Positions 25,593 through 34,065 of a stretch of DNA of 64,000 nucleotides are shown here, piece after piece. Source of the DNA: JAPLNB01 sp964451955 (lineage in GTDB: Bacteria; Planctomycetota; Phycisphaerae; Tepidisphaerales; Tepidisphaeraceae); NCBI GenBank assembly GCA_964451955.1, contig CAYVKG010000004.1:33496-97495 (forward strand), written 5' to 3'. Numbering within the stretch: position 1 is the first letter of the stretch; every line of letters begins with the position of its first letter. The notes below the pieces were generated by a model. It had not been told where the DNA came from. It made no database searches and saw only the letters and a list, made by a program, of their open reading frames with translations. The position numbers and the translations under genes are program-made.

Positions 25593-26945
25593 CTACAGTT
25601 CCCATCCCCTCCGATACTCGTAGTGCAACAGCGCGTTCGCATCCGCGACATTGGTCACCCGCAGATTCGCGCTGTCCCATTGCAGCTTCTTCCCACCCAG
25701 CCGAACCGAGATCGTCCCGAGCAGCACCGCTTCGGTCAAAGGGCCCGCAAAGTCCTCGAAATTCGACCGCGGCCGCACCTTGCCACCTTTGCTCGCCTCT
25801 ATCCACTCCTCGTAATGCCCGATCGACCTCGGCAGCGTTTTCGCCGGCCTCCGGTATTCGCGCATCGCCTTCTCCGGTATCAACCGCGGAGAATGTCCCC
25901 CCCAACCCTCTACCAGCATCTTCCCCTTGTCCCCCACAAACAGCAGCCCATCTTCCTTGTTCAACTCTCGGCCTTCTTCCAGTTCCTCCGGACGCGCAGG
26001 CAACAGCCCTCCGTCGTACCAATGCAATGTCACCGCCGGCATCCCTTCCCTCGCCGGAAACTCGTAATGCACCACCGACGCCAGCGGCAACGTCTCCTCA
26101 TACACCGGCGTCGAACTCCCATACACGCAACTCGGCGCGCCCAACCTCAACGCCGAAAACGCCGGCGCAATATTATGAATCCCCATGTCGCCCAAACCCC
26201 CCGATCCGAAATCCCACCACCCTCGCCAGGCAAACGGCACATACGCCGGGTGATATGGCCGATACGGCGCGGGACCCAACCACAAATCCCAGTCCAGTCC
26301 TTCCGGCACCGGCGGTCTCTCCTTCGGACGATCAATCCCCTGCGCCCAGTACAACTCCTTCTTCCCCAGATGCGTCGGACGATCCGACCACACGTGCACC
26401 TCGCGAACCGCCCCGATCGCCCCGTCCCAAATCCACTCATTGATCAGCCGATTCCCCTCGAATGCCATCCCCTGGTTCCCCATCTGCGTCGCCACTTTCG
26501 CCTCCCGGGCTGCCTTCCCCAACGCTCTGGCCTCATACACCGTCCGCGTCAGCGGCTTCTCACAATACACGTGCTTCCCCATCTTGATCGCCATCATCGA
26601 CGCCGGCGCGTGGATGTGGTCCGGCGTCGCCACCAACACCGCATCGATGCTCTTGTTCATCTCCTCCAGCATCTTCCGAAAATCCTTGTACTGCCGCGCC
26701 TTCGGCCACCTCCCAAAACTCCCTCCCGCCTGCCGCCAGTCGACATCACACAACGCCACAATGTTCTGGCTCTTCAGCCCGTCCAGATCATCCACCGCCC
26801 TGCCCCCCGCCCCTACGCTCGCTATGTTCAGCTTCTCGCTCGGCGGCGCATCGCCCAGACCCAGTACGTGCCGCGGCACAATCGTAAACGCCGCTGCCGC
26901 CGCCCCACCCAGCACCGCCCGCCTCGAAATGTCCGTCTGTTTCAT
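25593..26945 (-). CDS. Tat-exported Gfo/Idh/MocA family oxidoreductase
   Basis: A 450-aa NAD(P)-dependent oxidoreductase of the kind abundant in planctomycetes. The N-terminus has a twin-arginine signal (SRRAVLGGAAAAAF). A Rossmann region follows (VGAGGRAVDDL) with the catalytic-lysine motif YCEKPLTRTVYEA. The C-terminal domain keeps the WDFGSGGLGDMGIHN segment typical of this subgroup. The substrate is probably a sugar or cyclitol. ATG 26945 gives the Tat motif close to the start. It ends a three-gene operon after the redoxin and kinase genes. Confidence 0.92.
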   Translation of the reverse strand: MKQTDISRRAVLGGAAAAAFTIVPRHVLGLGDAPPSEKLNIASVGAGGRAVDDLDGLKSQNIVALCDVDWRQAGGSFGRWPKARQYKDFRKMLEEMNKSIDAVLVATPDHIHAPASMMAIKMGKHVYCEKPLTRTVYEARALGKAAREAKVATQMGNQGMAFEGNRLINEWIWDGAIGAVREVHVWSDRPTHLGKKELYWAQGIDRPKERPPVPEGLDWDLWLGPAPYRPYHPAYVPFAWRGWWDFGSGGLGDMGIHNIAPAFSALRLGAPSCVYGSSTPVYEETLPLASVVHYEFPAREGMPAVTLHWYDGGLLPARPEELEEGRELNKEDGLLFVGDKGKMLVEGWGGHSPRLIPEKAMREYRRPAKTLPRSIGHYEEWIEASKGGKVRPRSNFEDFAGPLTEAVLLGTISVRLGGKKLQWDSANLRVTNVADANALLHYEYRRGWEL

Positions 26946-26966
26946 ACGCCCCAATATAACCCTGCC

Positions 26967-27572
26967 TCATTCCACTGTGGAGAGCTGACGGTGAACTTCT
27001 CCCGCGCTCGTCTCAACCCCAACCGCTACCACATGCACCACCACGCCCAGCAACCGATAATGCTCAATCAACGGCAATGTGCGCCTCGCGTATACCTCCA
27101 GCTTCCTCGCAATCACTGCCAAATCGTCATCCACCCGCCCGGTTCGGTCCCCACCGCTGTTCCGCCTGATCCGCTCTCGCACAACCTCCGCCGAGCACTC
27201 CAGGCTGATCACCCCTTCCACCCCCAGAATCCCGTCCACATCCTTCGCCTGCCCCACATGCCGCGGCAGACCATTCAGCAACACGTGATCCCCCGGCCCA
27301 AGCCCCCCCAAAAAACGCCTCAGAATCTTCGCCGCAATGTGGAAATGCCCATCCTCCAGCACCGCCCCCGTCCGCAGACTCTCCCGGATTACCTCCAGAT
27401 CCTCCGCCAACAATCCCGACTCGCTCCCGCCCCCCGCGGCCTTTCGCAACTGCGCCCCAAAATCAAAATGCCCCCACCGACATCCCCACAAACCATGCGC
27501 CTCAACATACTCCCCCAATGGCGTCTTCCCCGCACCGGTCGGCCCAACCAATAGCACCGCCCGTCGCCTCAT
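26967..27572 (-). CDS. Adenylate kinase family protein lacking a LID domain
   Basis: A 201-aa P-loop kinase. The P-loop is GPTGAGKTPLG (10-20). NGLPRHVGQAKDVDGIL matches the substrate-binding FPR motif of adenylate kinases, and GRVDDDLAVIARKLEVYARRTLPLIEHY matches their C-terminal helix with the RxDD motif. Between these the zinc or LID insertion is absent, as in short nucleoside monophosphate kinases. Its ATG directly follows the redoxin stop with no gap. Whether it phosphorylates AMP or another monophosphate cannot be seen, and a dedicated role beside the redoxin is possible. Confidence 0.8.
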   Translation of the reverse strand: MRRRAVLLVGPTGAGKTPLGEYVEAHGLWGCRWGHFDFGAQLRKAAGGGSESGLLAEDLEVIRESLRTGAVLEDGHFHIAAKILRRFLGGLGPGDHVLLNGLPRHVGQAKDVDGILGVEGVISLECSAEVVRERIRRNSGGDRTGRVDDDLAVIARKLEVYARRTLPLIEHYRLLGVVVHVVAVGVETSAGEVHRQLSTVE

Positions 27573-28691
27573 CTAGTAGGTCCTCCCCAGATGCTCCACG
27601 ATTGCACCCTTCAGCTCCAGCGGATCCACCTGTCCCGTCTTCCGCCAAATCACCTTCCCCCCAGGCGCCACCAGCATCGTGTGCGGCACAGGTCCCTGCC
27701 ACTGCCCATCCAACGCCTCCGCCAGTCTGTCCTTGCTCTTCCCACTGAAAATGTAATTCACCGACGACACCTTCAGCTTCCGCAGCATCTCCAACGCCTG
27801 ATCCTTCTTCTCCATCTCATCCACACTGATCGTGATCATCTCAAAATCACGACCGCGGTACATCCGATTCATCGTCACCAGCTCCGGCAACTCAATAACA
27901 CATGGCCCGCACCACGTCGCCCACACGTTGATCAGCCGCAGCTTCTTCCCCTCATTCTTCACCAGTTCCTTCACTTCGCCGGCGTCAATCTCCTTCATGT
28001 CCACAGGCTCCGCATCCCACCTCGCCAGCGACCGCCTCGCGTCCTCCCGCTTGTCCGACCACTTCGTCGAACACCCGAACACCCGCGTTTTCGCCACCGG
28101 CACCTCCCTCCCCGCCAGCAACGCCTCAATCGCATTCCGCGCATCATGCGATGTCACCGTCTTCACCTCCGAGTCGTCTATCCGACCCACATACCGCAAC
28201 TTCCTCGCCTGATCAAAAATGAACACGTGCGGCGTCGCCATCACCCCATACGCCCGGCTCGTCACCTGCGTGTCCCCATCATATAAATACGGAAACTCAA
28301 AACCCCTCATCTTCGCCCGGATCTTCGTCTCCTCAAACGAATCCCCAAGATCCGTATAACCCAGCTCATCCAATCGCACCGCCAATGGATCGTTCGGCGT
28401 TATCGCCACCAACGCCACCCCCTTCTCACGGTAATCCGCGTGCATCCGCTTGATCCGCTCCTCATACGCCTGCGCCGTCGGACAGTGATTGCACGTGAAT
28501 ACAATCACCAGGACCTTCGCATCCGCAAAATCCGCCAGTCGGTGCTGTTTCCCGTCAACGCCCGGCAACGTGAAATCCGGCGCGCTGGCACCGATATCCA
28601 GCGTCCTCGGGCTCTCCGCCCCGGACAGCGCCCCAACCCACGTCAACCCCGCCAGACATCCCATGATTTGAAAAAAGAAGAAGGTGCGCAT
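27573..28691 (-). CDS. Secreted double thioredoxin-fold protein (AhpC/TSA-like plus TlpA-like)
   Basis: A 372-aa exported protein with an N-terminal signal (about 1-24). The first domain (30-195) resembles thiol peroxidases and contains CxxC Cys67/Cys70 in FTCNHCPTAQ. The second (235-370) is a TlpA/ResA-like domain with WATWCGPC, Cys261/Cys264. It probably acts in periplasmic thiol redox chemistry. The two fused redox sites in one chain are the notable feature. It heads the operon with the kinase and oxidoreductase genes. Confidence 0.85.
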   Translation of the reverse strand: MRTFFFFQIMGCLAGLTWVGALSGAESPRTLDIGASAPDFTLPGVDGKQHRLADFADAKVLVIVFTCNHCPTAQAYEERIKRMHADYREKGVALVAITPNDPLAVRLDELGYTDLGDSFEETKIRAKMRGFEFPYLYDGDTQVTSRAYGVMATPHVFIFDQARKLRYVGRIDDSEVKTVTSHDARNAIEALLAGREVPVAKTRVFGCSTKWSDKREDARRSLARWDAEPVDMKEIDAGEVKELVKNEGKKLRLINVWATWCGPCVIELPELVTMNRMYRGRDFEMITISVDEMEKKDQALEMLRKLKVSSVNYIFSGKSKDRLAEALDGQWQGPVPHTMLVAPGGKVIWRKTGQVDPLELKGAIVEHLGRTY

Positions 28692-28754
28692 GCCATAAGC
28701 CTACGCACCTCGTTCGCCCAATCAAGAAAAAGCTCACAAAACTGCCAAGCAGCC

Positions 28755-29252
28755 TCATTCGCCCTTCGCCCGCTTGGCTACCCGGTGATCCAACATATAC
28801 CAGCGCCCCGGGCTGTCGCCGATCCGTTCGCCCAGCGTCACAAACTCGTCAGACCACTTCTCCTCTTCCACCTGCTCCTTCACAAACCACTCCATTAAAC
28901 CACGCGTCGGAAGGTCGTTCTCCTTCGTCGCCAACTCGTACAACCCATTGATCAGGCCCGTCGTCTTCCGCTCCAGCCCATGCACAAACTTCAACGCCTC
29001 CAATGGACCCTTGAAATCACCCTTCGGAGCCTCGATCGCTCCCAGCGTCGGCTTGGCGCTCAAATCCAGAACATGCTGGAATATCTTCATCCCGTGCTCA
29101 TGCTCCTCCTCCGCCTGTTTCCGAAAATACGCCGCAAAACCATCGTATACCTGGTCCTCAAAGTACGCCGCCACCGCAAGATACGCGTATGAATTCGAAA
29201 ACTCGTGCTGAATCTGCTTGTTCAGTGCGTCCAAAACGGTTTGTTTCAACAT
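28755..29252 (-). CDS. Ferritin
   Basis: A 165-aa non-heme ferritin storing iron as a 24-mer shell. The four-helix bundle and ferroxidase residues are visible: EFSNSYAYLAVAAYFED, KQAEEEHEHGMKIF and WFVKEQVEEEKW. The length matches FtnA-type proteins, and the haem-ligand methionine expected for bacterioferritin is not evident. ATG 29252 has AAGGAG upstream. A terminator closing the GH2 operon lies just upstream, so ferritin has its own promoter, which I could not place. Confidence 0.95.
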   Translation of the reverse strand: MLKQTVLDALNKQIQHEFSNSYAYLAVAAYFEDQVYDGFAAYFRKQAEEEHEHGMKIFQHVLDLSAKPTLGAIEAPKGDFKGPLEALKFVHGLERKTTGLINGLYELATKENDLPTRGLMEWFVKEQVEEEKWSDEFVTLGERIGDSPGRWYMLDHRVAKRAKGE

Positions 29253-29314
29253 GCCCGTGCTCCTTTGTGCTTTGTCTCACGATCGTAGGCGCGGCCATCG
29301 CGTCCGGCTACCTG

Positions 29315-29344
29315 CAAAAAAGCCCGCGGCCTCGCCGCGGGCTT
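29315..29344 (-). terminator. Intrinsic terminator of the GH operon
   Basis: AAGCCCGCGG and CCGCGGGCTT form a perfect 10-bp stem with a 5-nt loop. On the minus strand the stem is followed by a run of T (29315-29320), 26 bp after the GH2 stop. Confidence 0.85.
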
Positions 29345-29370
29345 CCTAACTCCAACGTATCCCAACCCGC

Positions 29371-31593
29371 TCATTTGACGTCCACAATCCCAACGTCAAT
29401 GAACTGCCCCCCACCGGTCTGCCGACAATGCACCGCCATCGTGTTCTTCCCCGCCTTCAACGCCTGCTTGCCCGCCGGCCTCAGATCCAGCGTCTCGTAC
29501 TCCGTCGTATACCCGCTCTTTCTCGCCGCCAATACACCATTAATGTAGATCTCCACGTCTTCATCATGATGCACAAACAGGCTCAGATTCTTGAATTCGC
29601 CCGCGGGCATCTCAAACTCCCGCCTCAACCAGATGTCCGACGTGTTCCACACCGTCCCCACCACCGCACCAGGCGTCCCTTCCGTCCCAAAACCTCCCTT
29701 CCCTTCCTTCCAACCCGATGCGTCATACTCCGGCCTGAACCAACCCTCCCCAGGCCTCTCCGTCGTGTATCTCCACGTCGCAGCCTCCTTCTGCGACGTC
29801 GCCACCAACACCGTCGGCTCCGGCTCCGGTTCAAACGTCCCCTTACCCAGGTTCGCCGCCCTCAGACGCTCCAGGTCCCCTTTCACCATCTCGCGATCAT
29901 ACGTCATCAGCCCGTTGCACTCCGTCTCCACGTCGCTCGTCTGCGTGTACACCACCGCGCACAGACCCGGATCATCCTTCAACTGATACGCCTTCACCAG
30001 CAGCTTCGAGTATTCGTTCGTCAGCCTCGCTTGGCTCCCCATCCCCTTATAGCCCCAACTCTGGCTCGACCACGTGTGCCCCTCAACCGCCAATCCCAGA
30101 CCCCCGAATTCCCCAAGCACCGCCGCTCGCTTCTCCTCCGGCTTCGGCGAACCCGGACCCGGATAATTGTGCATGTCAATCACGTCCCCAACCTTCTTGT
30201 CCGTCCAACCGCTCGCGTTGTTCACCAGCCGCGATGGATCTCGCTGCTTCGTCCACTCCGTCAGGCGCTCCGTGTCGTATTGCCCCCAACCCTCGTTGAA
30301 TACCACCCACATGATGATGCTCGGATGGTTGTACAGCGTGTCGATCATCCGCCCCAACTCCAACTCGTATTGCTTCCGAGATTCCGGCGTCTTGTTGTCA
30401 CCCGCCGGCATGTCCTGCCAAACCAGCAACCCAAGCTTGTCGCACCAGTAGTACCAGCGGGAACACTCATACTTCACGTGCTTCCTCGCCATGTTCATCC
30501 CAAGCTTCTTCGTCATCTCAATGTCATATCGCATCGCCTCGTCCGTCGCCGGCGTATACAAACCGTCCGGCCAGAAACCCTGATCCAAAAACCCCACCTG
30601 AAACACAAACCGGTTGTTCAGCATGATCCGCAGAATCCCCTTCTCATCCTTCGCCAAACCAATCTTCCTCATCCCAAAGTAGCTGCCGATCGTGTCCAAA
30701 ACCTTCCCCTGCCCGTCCAACACCGAGACCTTCACGTCATACAGAAATGGATCCTCCGGCGTCCACAACTTCGCGTTCGGCACACCCACCGTCGCCACCT
30801 GCTTCCCCTTGACCTTCGCCTCAATCCTCTGCCCCCCACCCGTTATGACCACCGCCACCTCGTGCCCTTCGGTGATCCCCTTGCCCACCACCGCCAACGA
30901 CACCGACCCCTTGTCCACGTCCGGCGTCACCACCACCTTCTCGATCCCCGCCGCCGATACAGGCTCCATCCACACCGTCTGCCAGATCCCCGTCGTCGGC
31001 GTATAGAAAATCCCGCCCGGGCGATGCACCTGCTTCCCACGCGGCTGGCTCCCCGAATTCGTCGGATCCAGCACGCCCACCACCAATTCCTGCTCCCCGC
31101 TCTTCAACGCGTCCGTCATGTCAAAACTGAACGGGTCGTACCCTCCCTGATGATTCCCCAACTCCTTCCCGTTCACCCACACCGTCGTGTCCCAATCCAC
31201 CGCCCCAAAGTGCAGCCACACCCGCTTCCCCTCCCACCCCGCCGGCACCGTAAACGTCCGCCGGTACCACAGCCGCTGATTCTGATCCACCCGCTTCATC
31301 ACCCCGGACAACGCCGACTCCACCGGATAAGGCACCAGGATCTTCCCGTCATACTGCGCCGGTTTCGCATCCTCCTTGCCCTTGATCGCATACTCCCACA
31401 ACCCGTTCAAATTCTGCCATTCCGTCCGCACCATCTGCGGCCGCGGATACTCCGGCCAGGCCTTCTCCGGCGATACGTCCTTCGCCCACCGCGTCAACAG
31501 CGGTCCCTTCGCCACCTGCCACTCCTGCGCCGCCGCCGCCGCGCAGACCCACAATCCGAACACCACCGACAAACTCACGACTCGTCTCATCAT
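29371..31593 (-). CDS. Secreted glycoside hydrolase family 2 enzyme
   Basis: A 740-aa exported protein with a signal peptide ending near CAAAAAAQ (about 22). The sugar-binding domain comes first (YRRTFTVPAGWEGKRVWLHFG), then an immunoglobulin-like domain, then the TIM barrel with acid/base Glu434 in FNEGWGQ and the probable nucleophile Glu495 in LGEFGG. A C-terminal beta-sandwich (SLFVHHDEDVEIYING) resembles a carbohydrate-binding module. ATG 31593 has GGAGAG upstream. It is the last gene of a four-gene operon. Specificity (galactosidase, glucuronidase or mannosidase type) is not resolved. Confidence 0.92.
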   Translation of the reverse strand: MMRRVVSLSVVFGLWVCAAAAAQEWQVAKGPLLTRWAKDVSPEKAWPEYPRPQMVRTEWQNLNGLWEYAIKGKEDAKPAQYDGKILVPYPVESALSGVMKRVDQNQRLWYRRTFTVPAGWEGKRVWLHFGAVDWDTTVWVNGKELGNHQGGYDPFSFDMTDALKSGEQELVVGVLDPTNSGSQPRGKQVHRPGGIFYTPTTGIWQTVWMEPVSAAGIEKVVVTPDVDKGSVSLAVVGKGITEGHEVAVVITGGGQRIEAKVKGKQVATVGVPNAKLWTPEDPFLYDVKVSVLDGQGKVLDTIGSYFGMRKIGLAKDEKGILRIMLNNRFVFQVGFLDQGFWPDGLYTPATDEAMRYDIEMTKKLGMNMARKHVKYECSRWYYWCDKLGLLVWQDMPAGDNKTPESRKQYELELGRMIDTLYNHPSIIMWVVFNEGWGQYDTERLTEWTKQRDPSRLVNNASGWTDKKVGDVIDMHNYPGPGSPKPEEKRAAVLGEFGGLGLAVEGHTWSSQSWGYKGMGSQARLTNEYSKLLVKAYQLKDDPGLCAVVYTQTSDVETECNGLMTYDREMVKGDLERLRAANLGKGTFEPEPEPTVLVATSQKEAATWRYTTERPGEGWFRPEYDASGWKEGKGGFGTEGTPGAVVGTVWNTSDIWLRREFEMPAGEFKNLSLFVHHDEDVEIYINGVLAARKSGYTTEYETLDLRPAGKQALKAGKNTMAVHCRQTGGGQFIDVGIVDVK

Positions 31594-31628
31594 GTTCTCT
31601 CCAGTCATTTCTGCCCAATAACTGCCGA

Positions 31629-32675
31629 TCACCCGTAGGAATACACAGTCTCCAGCATCCGTCGATAATTTTCAAATCTCACGTAATGCGGCACCGTGTT
31701 CGACACCCCCACCATATAACCCCCGCCTTCATTAAGCCGCTCAATACGCTCCCGAACCTGCGCCTCAACCTCCCCCTCCGACCCCCGGCTCATCAGGTCC
31801 AGATCCACGTTCCCCATCAGGCAAAACCGCCCCGGCCAATCCCGCTTGATCCGCAACGGATCCATCGACTTCGGCTCCAGCGGCTGCAAACCCCTCACAC
31901 CCACCCCGTGCAGGTCGTCCAGCACATCATACAACCTCCCGTCGCTGTGATAGATCATCGGCGCGCCACCAATACTCCGCCCAATCTCGGCAAACCGCCT
32001 CATCACCGGAAATAACGCCTCCCGATAAAACGCCGGACTCAGAAACAGCCCCTCCGTATACGCAATGTCATCGCTGTAAAAAATCGCCCCCAACCGATCC
32101 CCCGCTATCTCCGCCGCCGCTCGCGCGGCGCTCACTTGCGCATCCGCCAGCGACTGCATCACCTCCCCCACATACTCCGGCTGCTCAAGACTCGCCAGAC
32201 AAAACGCGTCGAACCCGATCATCTCCCACGCCAACGTATAAACATCCGCCGTGTGCAAGACGATCTTCATTGTGCTCGGAATCACCCGCGCCAGCTCCCT
32301 CAACCACTCCAGACGATCCCTTATGCTCGACAAATCCCCCCGCCCGGCCGACTGCCAGCTCCATTCCCTCGACCGAAAGTGCTCCAGGCTCCGAATCACC
32401 CCCAATTCGCTCCCGTGCGACGCCGCCAAACCTTGATTCGCCCTGATCGCCGCATCCAGCTCCTCCGCCCTCACAAAAACCGTGCACTGCACATAATCAT
32501 AACCCGCCTGCCTCCAGAACTCCACATCGTCCGCAGGCGTCTTCACCTCCCGACCTAGCCATCTCGCCTTGTGCTCCTTCGCCACGTGAAAATCAAACAC
32601 CGGCGGACGTCGATACGCCCTCCGCAGCAACAGCGTGTCCAAAAACCGCCCGAAATCAGGCTCGCCTTTGATCAT
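31629..32675 (-). CDS. URO-D superfamily protein, second paralogue
   Basis: A 348-aa soluble TIM-barrel protein of the URO-D/MtaA superfamily. Recognisable parts are KIVLHTADVYTLAWEMIGFDAFC, YSDDIAYTEGLFLSPAFYRE, IYHSDGRLYDVLDDL and the late GGGYMVGVSNTVPHYV. The HSDG in place of the HSCG seen in the paralogue at 11271 removes a candidate metal-ligand cysteine. Its ATG overlaps the upstream C25-like gene stop by 4 bp (ATGA), so it is translated with glycan-degradation genes. A role in haem synthesis is unlikely from this context; the reaction is unknown. Confidence 0.82.
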   Translation of the reverse strand: MIKGEPDFGRFLDTLLLRRAYRRPPVFDFHVAKEHKARWLGREVKTPADDVEFWRQAGYDYVQCTVFVRAEELDAAIRANQGLAASHGSELGVIRSLEHFRSREWSWQSAGRGDLSSIRDRLEWLRELARVIPSTMKIVLHTADVYTLAWEMIGFDAFCLASLEQPEYVGEVMQSLADAQVSAARAAAEIAGDRLGAIFYSDDIAYTEGLFLSPAFYREALFPVMRRFAEIGRSIGGAPMIYHSDGRLYDVLDDLHGVGVRGLQPLEPKSMDPLRIKRDWPGRFCLMGNVDLDLMSRGSEGEVEAQVRERIERLNEGGGYMVGVSNTVPHYVRFENYRRMLETVYSYG

Positions 32676-34054
32676 CGCCCTCCCCGCTCACCAGGCAAAC
32701 GCATCGACGGGTCACCAAACACCACAAACTTCATCGCCTGAAAAAAAACGCTCGGCGGATACCACCCAGCGTCCGGCGACAGCTTCGCCAATCGCTCTCG
32801 TTCATAATAATGCCTCACCGCCCCGCTCCAGCAGTCCCCCAGCCTCGGCTCCTTCTCCTTCTCCAACGCCCCCGCAAATCCCACCAGCAGCGTCAATCCG
32901 CATGGCTGGCTACCCGTATTGCATCCAATGTACGCCGCCGCTCCATTCACACCCCCACGCACCAACGCCTCGCCAAGCCCCGTCTCATTAAACCGCCCCG
33001 TCTGATATGCCGCCGGCGGCGGAGGAGGCCCCTCAAACACCTCCTTCTTCCGCGTCCCTTCATGCTCCTTGCCGTCCTCATCCATATACGGCGTATAAGG
33101 CGGCTCATTCGCCAGCACCGCCGTCGAACATCCCGCCGATATCATCACGGGCAATCGGTCTTCATTCCTCACCTGCGATAGACTCTTGATCGAAAAACAC
33201 TGCTCCCACTCGCTTCCGGTCCCGTGCCCCGTGTGCATCACCAGCCCCGCCCCGCTGTTCAACAAACCCACCACCGCCTTCTCGGTCGGCGCCTCCGTCC
33301 GGTCATTGCGACCCTTGTCCGCGTAGTACCACTTCCCAACCTCGAACTTCCCCCCCAATCGCGCCGCCAACTCATCCATCACTCCCCGCGCATCAACCCA
33401 CCCGCCAATCGCGAACATCCCCGCCCGCCTCATCCCCGGCTTCTCCCCGGACAACACCCCTCGCTCATATCGCATCGACTTCTCCCCCACCAGCCTCGCC
33501 TGCTCCGCCGTGCTCACAGGCCACCGCCCCACCGCGATCTCCGGCAAATAGTCCACCTCGTCATAATTGATCGGATCGCCCTTGTTCTTCTCCCCTCGAA
33601 CCTCCCCAAAATACCTCCCGTGAAAACCCTCCTTCCGCGCATTCCAGTCCTCAAAACTCCCATCTGCCTTCGCCAGATCCGCGTAGTACAGATCCGACGC
33701 GTAAAAGGAATAGTCAAACGCCTCCTTCGTGATCCGATCCAACACCATGTACCGCACCGGCATCACGTCCGCGTCCCCCACCAGCAGCACATACCCAATC
33801 CCCTTCTCCTTCCACCTCAAATGCAAAAACCGCTTCAGCTTCTCCGGATCATCCACACCCCCCGTACTCTTCAGCACCTCCTGCAACGACACCAACTCCG
33901 TCGGCAGCTCTCCGCTCTTAAATCTTACAAACTCCCCCACCGCCTCCCGCAGCGATTCCGGCGCCACCACCACCAAACCCTTCTTCGACTGCCCGTACCC
34001 CAACCCCGACGCCCCCAACACCACCCAAATCAGCATCCACAACTCTCGCCGCAT
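32672..34054 (-). CDS. Secreted C25 (gingipain-like) family cysteine peptidase
   Basis: A 460-aa exported protein with a signal peptide (about 1-21). The caspase-like fold of peptidase family C25 is suggested by YVLLVGDADVMPVRY (88-102), the catalytic-type histidine in MHTGHGTG (His277) and the nucleophile-type cysteine in ISAGCSTA (Cys309). A VFGDPSMRLP segment, also common in C25 proteins, lies near the end. ATG 34054 has AAGGAGGG upstream; a longer frame overlaps the preceding gene. It is the second gene of the GH operon, an unusual partner for glycosidases. Substrate is unknown. Confidence 0.8.
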   Translation of the reverse strand: MRRELWMLIWVVLGASGLGYGQSKKGLVVVAPESLREAVGEFVRFKSGELPTELVSLQEVLKSTGGVDDPEKLKRFLHLRWKEKGIGYVLLVGDADVMPVRYMVLDRITKEAFDYSFYASDLYYADLAKADGSFEDWNARKEGFHGRYFGEVRGEKNKGDPINYDEVDYLPEIAVGRWPVSTAEQARLVGEKSMRYERGVLSGEKPGMRRAGMFAIGGWVDARGVMDELAARLGGKFEVGKWYYADKGRNDRTEAPTEKAVVGLLNSGAGLVMHTGHGTGSEWEQCFSIKSLSQVRNEDRLPVMISAGCSTAVLANEPPYTPYMDEDGKEHEGTRKKEVFEGPPPPPAAYQTGRFNETGLGEALVRGGVNGAAAYIGCNTGSQPCGLTLLVGFAGALEKEKEPRLGDCWSGAVRHYYERERLAKLSPDAGWYPPSVFFQAMKFVVFGDPSMRLPGERGGR

Positions 34055-34065
34055 CACGCCCTCCT

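Noticed and set aside
25623..27554. 643-codon plus-strand frame opposite the oxidoreductase and kinase genes
   Set aside because: Shadow frame: it spans two well-supported minus-strand genes and has no protein-like composition.
29428..31638. 736-codon plus-strand frame opposite the GH2 gene
   Set aside because: The translation is Arg/His/Pro-rich without motifs, while the opposite strand encodes a complete GH2 enzyme with both catalytic glutamates.
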